DNA of 36,994 bases from an uncultured Collinsella sp. (GTDB taxonomy: Bacteria > Actinomycetota > Coriobacteriia > Coriobacteriales > Coriobacteriaceae). This document shows, piece by piece, positions 31,606 through 36,994 of the stretch (its first letter is position 1; the number at the start of each line of letters is the position of its first letter). The position numbers and the translations under genes are program-made. The stretch is from contig UQUL01000020.1 of NCBI GenBank assembly GCA_900544235.1, forward strand, positions 1 through 36,994, given 5' to 3'. The notes under the pieces are model-generated. The model searched no databases. It was not told where the DNA came from and saw only the letters and a list, made by a program, of their open reading frames with translations.

Positions 31606-31655
31606 CATGCCAACTTGTACGTCCTGGACGGCGCTCGCTGATTTATGCTCAACCT

Positions 31656-31758
31656 GCGACGTTCCCCTTAATTGGTGCAGGGGGCTGCTTGTTCGCTCTG
31701 GTACCCGTTCGCTGTCCGTTCTCTGCCCGCGACGTTTCTGTTGTTGGTGCAAAGGGGT
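31656..31758 (+). repeat. Degenerate direct repeat in the spacer
   Basis: GCGACGTT, a variable middle, then TTGGTGCA and a G-rich end occur at 31656 and again at 31729, about 73 bases apart, with one gap and several substitutions. No coding potential is evident. Confidence 0.4.
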
Positions 31759-31782
31759 CAGGTTACTTCGCGCCAAAAGGGG

Positions 31783-31851
31783 AAGTTGCGGTGGAATAGT
31801 TCCTGTTTGGCCGTCTTGAGGGGTTAAACGGGAACTATTTCACCGCAACTT
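31783..31851. repeat. Long hairpin (26-bp arms)
   Basis: Arms 31783-31808 and 31826-31851 pair over 26 positions in plus-strand RNA (24 Watson-Crick, 2 G-U) around a 17-base loop. No T-run follows. It lies about 110 bases before the DUF1846 gene. Confidence 0.8.
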
Positions 31852-31958
31852 ATTGATGGCGTGTTTGGTTGGTGCCTGTTGATGGTCTGGATATCGGGGA
31901 GGGCGGGCTCCGTTATAATCGCCTAGAACATTAAATGGAAACGGGACGGGAGCCATAT

Positions 31959-33440
31959 ATGCGCCAGGGTTTCGACAACGCGAAGTATATCGAGCTGCAG
32001 GCCGCTCATATTAAGGAGCGCATCTCGCAGTTTGGCGGCAAGCTGTATTTGGAGTTTGGCGGCAAGCTGTTTGACGACTATCACGCGAGCCGCGTGCTGC
32101 CGGGTTTTGAGCCGGACAGCAAGTTTCGCATGCTCAAGAGCATTGCCGACGACGTCGAGGTCATCATCGCCATTAACGCGAACCACATCGAGAAGAACAA
32201 GGCTCGCGGTGACCTGGGTATTACCTATGACGAGGACGTTTTGCGCCTGGTCGACCTGTTCCGCGGCAACGGTTTTGCTGTCGCGGCCGTGGTTATCACC
32301 CAGTACGCCGGCCAGCCCGCCGCCGATGTGTTCCGCAATCGCCTGAACGCGCTCGGCATTCCTGCCAAGCTGCACTATCCCATCGAGGGCTATCCGCACG
32401 ACGTCGACCTGATCGTGTCCGACGACGGCTATGGCAAGAACGAGTTTGTCGAGACCACTCGTCCGCTCGTTGTGGTCACCGCTCCCGGCCCTGGCTCGGG
32501 CAAGCTCGCCACCTGCCTGTCTCAGCTCTATCACGAGCACAAGCACGGCACCGCCGCCGGCTATGCCAAGTTCGAGACTTTCCCGGTCTGGAATCTGCCC
32601 CTCACGCATCCGGTCAACATCGCCTATGAGGCCGCCACGGCCGACCTTGACGATGCCAATATCATCGACTCCTTCCACTTGGAGGCCTATAACAAGACTA
32701 CGGTCAACTACAACCGTGACGTCGAGGCCTTCCCGGTGGTCCGTGCCCTGATGGAAAAGATCCTGGGCAAGAGCCCCTACCAGAGCCCCACGGACATGGG
32801 CGTCAATATGGTCGGTTTTGCCATTACCGATGACGATGCCTGCCGCGACGCTTCCAAGATGGAGATCGTCCGCCGCTACTTTACCGCGGTCGAAAATGTG
32901 CGCCGTACCGGCGTGGGCGATGAGCAGGTCGATCGTCTCAAGATCATTATGAAGAAGGCCGGTATCGACAAGAACTACTCGCCGGCACGCTCGGCCGCTC
33001 TTACCAGGGAGCAGCTGACGGGTGGTCCCGTAGGCGCCATGGTCATGCCCGATGGCTCCGTGGTGACCGGCAAGACTTCCACGCGCCTGGGCGCCGCGAG
33101 CTCGCTCATCATGAATGCACTTAAGCATGTCTCGGGCGTTGACCTTGAGCTCGAGGTCATTAGCGATGAGGCGATCGAGCCTATCAGCAAGCTCAAGACG
33201 CATTTCCTGGGTAGCAAGAACCCGCGCCTGCACACCGACGAGACGCTTATGGCGCTCTCGATCACCTCGGCAACGAGCGAGACGGCGGCCCGCGTCCTTT
33301 CGGGCCTGGAGCAGCTGCGTGGCTGCGATGCCTTCTTTAGCGTGATCATCTCGCCGACGGACGAGACGGTGCTGCGCAAGCTGGGCATCAACGTGTGCTG
33401 CGAGCCCAAGTTTGAGCGCCGTGGTTTCTTCCACCGCTAA
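31959..33440 (+). CDS. DUF1846 (UPF0371) family protein
   Basis: A 493-residue soluble protein of the DUF1846 family, whose members are about 500 residues and of unknown function. The start MRQGFDNAKYIELQAAHI and GGKLYLEFGGKLFDDYHA are family landmarks. TAPGPGSGKLATCLSQLYHE near residue 170 looks like a P-loop and suggests nucleotide binding. The later CxxD-rich region is not diagnostic. GGGAG before the ATG at 31959 is preferred over the in-frame ATG at 31935. It is followed by its own terminator, so it is a single-gene unit. Confidence 0.92.
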   Translation: MRQGFDNAKYIELQAAHIKERISQFGGKLYLEFGGKLFDDYHASRVLPGFEPDSKFRMLKSIADDVEVIIAINANHIEKNKARGDLGITYDEDVLRLVDLFRGNGFAVAAVVITQYAGQPAADVFRNRLNALGIPAKLHYPIEGYPHDVDLIVSDDGYGKNEFVETTRPLVVVTAPGPGSGKLATCLSQLYHEHKHGTAAGYAKFETFPVWNLPLTHPVNIAYEAATADLDDANIIDSFHLEAYNKTTVNYNRDVEAFPVVRALMEKILGKSPYQSPTDMGVNMVGFAITDDDACRDASKMEIVRRYFTAVENVRRTGVGDEQVDRLKIIMKKAGIDKNYSPARSAALTREQLTGGPVGAMVMPDGSVVTGKTSTRLGAASSLIMNALKHVSGVDLELEVISDEAIEPISKLKTHFLGSKNPRLHTDETLMALSITSATSETAARVLSGLEQLRGCDAFFSVIISPTDETVLRKLGINVCCEPKFERRGFFHR

Positions 33441-33459
33441 GCCTGGATAAATTGGTCTG

Positions 33460-33499
33460 AAAGGGGCGCATCGGATATACATTCGGTGTGCCCCTTTTA
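33460..33499 (+). terminator. Intrinsic terminator after the DUF1846 gene
   Basis: AAAGGGGC (33460-33467) and GCCCCTTT (33490-33497), extended inward by GCA/TGT-type pairs including G-U, form a stem followed by T residues. Confidence 0.8.
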
Positions 33500-33510
33500 T
33501 CAACAAAGCT

Positions 33511-33540
33511 ACCGTTTAACCTAAAATTAGGCCGTTTACC
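33511..33540 (+). promoter_or_regulatory. CCGTTTA pair before the winged-helix gene
   Basis: ACCGTTTA (33511) and GCCGTTTA (33531) are 20 bases apart. Read on the other strand these are TAAACGGT and TAAACGGC, close to the motif paired near both arcA copies. TATACAAT (about 33567-33574) further on is a possible -10. Confidence 0.4.
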
Positions 33541-33689
33541 TGCCTATAAGCGATTTGGGCGGTATACAATAACCCTAATTGTTTCATCCTTTTGCGGGGA
33601 TGCCGCATGATGGATGTTGCCGGCCATCATGGGGTGTGCCGGTCGCGCACGGTGCAAGTGATGCCCGTGCCCGGTTTGAGGAGGCTGCC

Positions 33690-34028
33690 ATGGCTGGCAA
33701 GGGTCGTGCGAGTGTCAACGATATGAAGCGTGTCGAGGTGCAGGTGCTGATGGAGATTGCACAGCAGTCCGAAGACAACGGCGGATTTTATGGCTTTTCG
33801 CGAAAGACGCTTGCCGAGCGTGTGGGGGTGTCTCCGTATCGCGCCCGCGCGGCAATTGAACGCTTGGAATCCGAAGACATCATTGAGGTCGTCTCGCGCT
33901 ACAGCGACGACGGCGGCCAGCTCGCAAATGGTATTTGTCTTACGGAGCGTGGCGAATGGTATCTAGAGGGCATCCGCGCCGGTATGCTCGTGCAGGACTT
34001 GATCAAGGACGAAGTCGCCGATCGATAA
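33690..34028 (+). CDS. Small winged-helix DNA-binding protein
   Basis: A 112-residue protein. Residues about 15-85 form a winged helix-turn-helix: VLMEIAQQSE, then FSRKTLAERVGVSPYRARAA as the probable recognition region, and a wing around SRYSDDGGQLANGICLTERG. The C-terminal 25 residues are helical and could dimerise. GAGGAGG before the ATG at 33690 sets the start; the longer upstream frame has no support. It is a monocistronic unit with a strong terminator. It is the nearest regulator gene to the arginine locus, though five kilobases from it. Target unknown. Confidence 0.8.
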   Translation: MAGKGRASVNDMKRVEVQVLMEIAQQSEDNGGFYGFSRKTLAERVGVSPYRARAAIERLESEDIIEVVSRYSDDGGQLANGICLTERGEWYLEGIRAGMLVQDLIKDEVADR

Positions 34029-34052
34029 CAGCGTGCATACATAGTGGAAACG

Positions 34053-34084
34053 ACGCCGCCTGGGCAACCGGGCGGCGTTTTGTT
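34053..34084 (+). terminator. Intrinsic terminator after the winged-helix gene
   Basis: ACGCCGCC (34053-34060) and GGCGGCGT (34071-34078) form an 8-bp stem with a 10-base loop, followed by TTTGTTT. Confidence 0.88.
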
Positions 34085-34119
34085 TCGAGATGGAGAAATG
34101 CGATTGCGCGTAAGAAAAA

Positions 34120-34148
34120 TTGTGTGCGACGCGCGTCGCGAGTATTAC
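34120..34148 (+). promoter_or_regulatory. Putative pyrG promoter with palindrome in spacer
   Basis: TTGTGT (34120-34125), a 17-base spacer and TATTAC (34143-34148). The spacer holds a perfect 14-base palindrome, GCGACGCGCGTCGC (34126-34139). A leader stem CCCGTA/TACGGG (34157-34162, 34183-34188) ends just before the ribosome-binding region. Confidence 0.5.
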
Positions 34149-34206
34149 AATGAAGACCCGTAAGATGTGTATGGACAACTTCTACGGGAAGCGCAGGTAA
34201 CTCAAT

Positions 34207-35868
34207 ATGACCAAGCATGTGTTCGTGACCGGCGGCGTGGTTTCGTCTCTGGGCAAGGGTATTACCGCGGCCTCGCTGGGCCGTCTGCTCAAGTCGCGCG
34301 GCTACAAGGTAACGATGCAAAAGGCCGACCCGTATCTGAACGTCGACCCCGGCACCATGAGCCCGTTCCAACATGGCGAGGTCTTTGTGACCGAGGACGG
34401 CTACGAGTCCGATCTGGACCTGGGCCACTACGAGCGCTTTATTGACGAGAACCTAACCCGCGATTCCAACTTTACGACTGGTGCCATCTATAAGAGCCTG
34501 ATCGCCCGTGAACGTCGCGGTGACTTTTTGGGCGGCACCGTGCAGGTGATCCCGCACGTCACGAACGCCATTAAGGATAAGTTCCGTCGTATTGAGGAGC
34601 AGACCGGCTCCGACGTGGTCATCACTGAGTTGGGCGGCACTATCGGCGACATCGAGTCGCAGCCTTTTGTCGAGGCCATTCGTCAGTATCGCAAGGAGGC
34701 CGGCCCCGAGAACGTCTGCTACATCCACGTGTCGCTCGTTCCCTATATCGCCGCCGCCCACGAGGTCAAGACCAAGCCGACGCAGCACTCCGTCAAGGAG
34801 CTCCGCAGCTTTGGTATCCAGCCCGATATTATCGTTCTGCGCTCCGACCACCATATCGACGATGCCATCCGCGGCAAGATCGCAAGCTTCTGCGACGTCG
34901 ACACCGACTGCGTCTTTACCAACGAGGACTGCGCGAGCATCTACGATGTTCCGCAGCTGCTCGCCGAGCAGGACTTTGACCTGCGCATTTGCGAGCGTCT
35001 GGGTCTGGACCCGCGAGAGCGCGACATGAGTCAGTGGAACGAGTTCCTGCGCAAGCAGAACCATGCCAACCAGCACGCCGACAAGGTGAAGATTGCCGTC
35101 GTGGGCAAGTATACGCAGCTGCCCGATGCCTACCTGTCGGTTATCGAGGCCCTGCACCATGCGGGCGTGTTCTACGATCGCCATGTGGACGTGCAGCTGG
35201 TCGATGGCGAGAGCCTCGACGAGCAGAACGTCTCCGAGGTTCTGGGCGACGCCTCGGGCATCCTGGTCCCCGGCGGCTTTGGCAAGCGCGCTCTGGAGGG
35301 CAAGATTCTCGCGGCCGAGTTCGCCCGCGAGCACAAGATTCCGTATCTGGGCATTTGCCTGGGTATGCAGGTTGCCGTGTGCGAGTTCGCCCGCAACGTG
35401 GTCGGCCTTGCCGGCGCCAGCTCTTCCGAGTTCGATCCGGATGGCCCGTATAGTGTCATCGACCTGATGAGCTCGCAGGAGGACGTGACCGAGAAGGGCG
35501 GCACCATGCGTCTGGGTGCCTATCCGTGCAAGCTTGCTGCCGATTCCCTCGCGCGCGAGGCCTATGGCGAGGAGCTCGTCTACGAGCGCCACCGTCACCG
35601 TTTTGAGTTCAACAACGCCTTCCGTGACCAGCTCGAGGACGCCGGTCTGGTTATCTCGGGTCTTTCGCCCGACGAGCGTCTGGTCGAGATGGTCGAGCTG
35701 CCGCGCGACGTGCATCCGTGGTATGTGGCCACCCAGGCTCATCCCGAGTTCAAGAGCCGTCCGACCAACCCGCAGCCGCTGTTCCGCGAGTTCGTGCGCG
35801 CCTCGATCGGCCAGCACGAGGGTGTCGACCGTCTGCAAGTGACGCCCAAGAACCTCGCTACGGACTAA
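34207..35868 (+). CDS. pyrG: CTP synthase
   Basis: A 553-residue enzyme making CTP from UTP, ATP and glutamine. The synthetase domain (1-270) starts TKHVFVTGGVVSSLGKGI and contains KADPYLNVDPGTMSP and GGTIGDIESQPF. The glutamine amidotransferase domain (about 295-540) contains the nucleophile Cys in LGICLGMQ, then RHRHRFEFNN and HPEFKSRP. Length matches the family. The start at 34207 is fixed by the conserved N-terminus, although the ribosome-binding site (GCAGGTAA) is modest. xerD follows two bases after the stop codon. Confidence 0.97.
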   Translation: MTKHVFVTGGVVSSLGKGITAASLGRLLKSRGYKVTMQKADPYLNVDPGTMSPFQHGEVFVTEDGYESDLDLGHYERFIDENLTRDSNFTTGAIYKSLIARERRGDFLGGTVQVIPHVTNAIKDKFRRIEEQTGSDVVITELGGTIGDIESQPFVEAIRQYRKEAGPENVCYIHVSLVPYIAAAHEVKTKPTQHSVKELRSFGIQPDIIVLRSDHHIDDAIRGKIASFCDVDTDCVFTNEDCASIYDVPQLLAEQDFDLRICERLGLDPRERDMSQWNEFLRKQNHANQHADKVKIAVVGKYTQLPDAYLSVIEALHHAGVFYDRHVDVQLVDGESLDEQNVSEVLGDASGILVPGGFGKRALEGKILAAEFAREHKIPYLGICLGMQVAVCEFARNVVGLAGASSSEFDPDGPYSVIDLMSSQEDVTEKGGTMRLGAYPCKLAADSLAREAYGEELVYERHRHRFEFNNAFRDQLEDAGLVISGLSPDERLVEMVELPRDVHPWYVATQAHPEFKSRPTNPQPLFREFVRASIGQHEGVDRLQVTPKNLATD

Positions 35869-35870
35869 GG

Positions 35871-36812
35871 GTGCCGGAGAACCAAGAACATACCGAAGCT
35901 ACTCCCTCGTCGCTCGCCGTGGCGGCGGGGGAGTATCTCGATTACCTCGCGGTCGAGCGGGGTTTGGCGCGCAACACGATTGCGGCCTATCGTCGTGACC
36001 TGACGACGTACTGCGCCTATCTGGAGCGAGCTGACATCGCGTCTTTTGAAGATGTGAGCCGTCAGGTCGTGGAGGGCTTTGTTGCCGATCGCCGCGACGG
36101 AGGTTATTCCGACGCCTCGGTGGAGCGCGCGCTTGCTGCCGTGAAGGGTCTGCATGCCTTTTTGGTGCGCGATGGGGCCGTGGACCAAAACCCGACGGCG
36201 GCGTTGCGCCTGCCCAAAAAGGCAGATCGCCTGCCGGAATACCTTTCGGTGGAGGATGTCTCGGCACTGCTCGATCAAGACTTTCCCGAGGGCGAGATGG
36301 GGCTGCGCGATCATGCTATCTTGGAAGTGCTCTACGGATGCGGCTTGCGCGTGAGTGAGCTGGTTGGGCTCGATGTGGGCGATATCCATATCGATGACGG
36401 GTTTGTCCTGGTGCGCGGTAAGGGCTCCAAGGAGCGTCTGGCCCCGTTGGTGGGAAGCGCGGCGCGTGCCCTGACACACTATATAGGTGACGGGCGCACT
36501 CTCCTGGCCGCGCATGCTCACGGGACGGAGACCTCGGCGGTCTTTTTAAATAAGAACGGATGTCGCCTGTCGCGCCAGGCCGTGCATGCGATATGCGAGC
36601 GGTATGGGCGCCAGGTGGGGCTGGTTGGGCTCCATCCCCACACCCTGCGCCACTCCTTTGCCACCCACATGCTCGCGGGCGGTGCCGACCTGCGTGTGCT
36701 GCAGGAGATTTTGGGCCATGCCGATATCTCGACCACGCAGGTCTACACACATGTCGACCGCACGCAACTGACCGAGGTCTATCTGGCGGCGCATCCGCTG
36801 GCACATCGCTAG
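35871..36812 (+). CDS. xerD: Tyrosine recombinase, XerD type
   Basis: A 313-residue site-specific recombinase, the kind that resolves chromosome dimers at dif. The N-terminal SAM-like core-binding domain covers about 20-105. The catalytic residues are complete: Arg160 (GCGLRVSELVGL), Lys184 (RGKGSKER), His257 and Arg260 (HPHTLRHSFATHML), His283 (LGHADISTTQ) and Tyr292 (VYTHV). I chose GTG 35871, two bases after the pyrG stop; it lacks a clean ribosome-binding site, so translation is probably coupled. Length and lack of phage genes nearby favour a housekeeping recombinase. Confidence 0.88.
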   Translation: MPENQEHTEATPSSLAVAAGEYLDYLAVERGLARNTIAAYRRDLTTYCAYLERADIASFEDVSRQVVEGFVADRRDGGYSDASVERALAAVKGLHAFLVRDGAVDQNPTAALRLPKKADRLPEYLSVEDVSALLDQDFPEGEMGLRDHAILEVLYGCGLRVSELVGLDVGDIHIDDGFVLVRGKGSKERLAPLVGSAARALTHYIGDGRTLLAAHAHGTETSAVFLNKNGCRLSRQAVHAICERYGRQVGLVGLHPHTLRHSFATHMLAGGADLRVLQEILGHADISTTQVYTHVDRTQLTEVYLAAHPLAHR

Positions 36813-36846
36813 CACCTCGCTGGCCTGCATATTTATAAATATTAAG

Positions 36847-36915
36847 GGGGACGGGCCCCAGATTGCCGAGACGCACTTTTGCGCGCATGGGCAATCTGGG
36901 GCCCGCCCCATTTTT
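36847..36915 (+). terminator. Long terminator hairpin after xerD
   Basis: A perfect 16-bp stem, 36852-36867 with 36890-36905, is extended by GGGG/CCCC across one bulged A and followed by TTTTT. A small CGCA/TGCG hairpin lies in its loop. Of the window's very long hairpins this is the one with a clear T-run. Confidence 0.88.
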
Positions 36916-36967
36916 CGCCAGACACCGACGCGGCGGTGGGCCGTGTGTGTCGTGGGTGGGGGAGTTT

Positions 36968-36994
36968 CTGTCTCTTATACACATCTGACGCTGC
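36968..36994 (+). other. Nextera adapter sequence (library artefact)
   Basis: The last 27 bases begin CTGTCTCTTATACACATCT, the transposon mosaic end used in Nextera libraries, and continue GACGCTGC as in the read-1 adapter. It is not genomic. Bases 36916-36967 before it are ordinary GC-rich sequence with no gene. Confidence 0.97.

Noticed and set aside
35871..36812. The tyrosine recombinase as a phage or island integrase
   Set aside because: Its length and motif layout fit XerD, it is joined to pyrG by two bases, and there are no phage genes or attachment-site repeats in the window.
36316..36984. A 222-codon minus-strand frame at the right end
   Set aside because: Its first residues come from the sequencing adapter, and the rest mirrors xerD.

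Overview
The window looks like chromosomal DNA of a Coriobacteriia member, most like Collinsella. This is inferred from the high GC with C/G-ending codons, an arginine deiminase locus beside a housekeeping set (ackA/pta, pyrG, xerD, ppk, xseAB), and Gram-positive surface features such as an LPxTG-anchored dipeptidase. No rRNA, tRNA, CRISPR array, prophage or insertion sequence was seen. The last 27 bases are Nextera adapter, so the right end is a contig artefact.

Layout. 1-1.1 kb: a TrpP-like tryptophan transporter gene (minus) behind a classical attenuator, namely a 22-codon leader peptide with three consecutive Trp codons followed by an intrinsic terminator. 1.1-3.2 kb: a secreted, sortase-anchored C69 dipeptidase (minus). 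3.4-4.5 kb: a diacylglycerol-kinase-type lipid kinase with a 30-residue membrane protein coupled behind it (minus). 4.5-8.7 kb (plus): RNase D, a YugP-type zinc protease, exonuclease VII (xseA-xseB) and a HIT protein. 8.7-10.9 kb: a LysR regulator and an MFS exporter of less GC-rich composition. 11-14.7 kb: two tandem acetate kinase genes facing phosphotransacetylase, the acetate/ATP branch of fermentation; the first kinase has changed two conserved active-site residues. 14.8-17.1 kb: UDP-galactopyranose mutase overlapping a family 2 glycosyltransferase. 17.1-17.5 kb: two very long nested hairpins between convergent genes. 17.5-23.7 kb (minus): P1/DmpA peptidase, Maf, DJ-1/PfpI protein, a TrmA/RlmD-type RNA methyltransferase and polyphosphate kinase with a long Pro/Ala/Glu-rich tail.

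23.7-31.4 kb is the most distinctive part: an arginine deiminase region with two arcA copies that appear nucleotide-identical over about 1,267 bp but have diverged flanks. An aminotransferase gene lies between them, and an ornithine carbamoyltransferase and a YfcC-type carrier follow. Carbamate kinase is not in the window. AT-rich islands before each arcA carry ARG-box-like sequences and paired copies of a GGTRAACGGTA-like motif about 21 bp apart. A related pair precedes the small winged-helix gene at 33.7 kb, so a shared regulator is a testable idea.

31.4-37 kb: a hairpin-rich 600 bp spacer, a DUF1846 protein, the small winged-helix protein, CTP synthase with a palindrome inside its promoter spacer, and a XerD-type recombinase. 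Long, often nested hairpins recur at gene ends throughout (99-201, 17141-17250, 17344-17472, 31783-31851, 36847-36909). Their arm sequences are unrelated, so they look like a structural class and not one repeat family.
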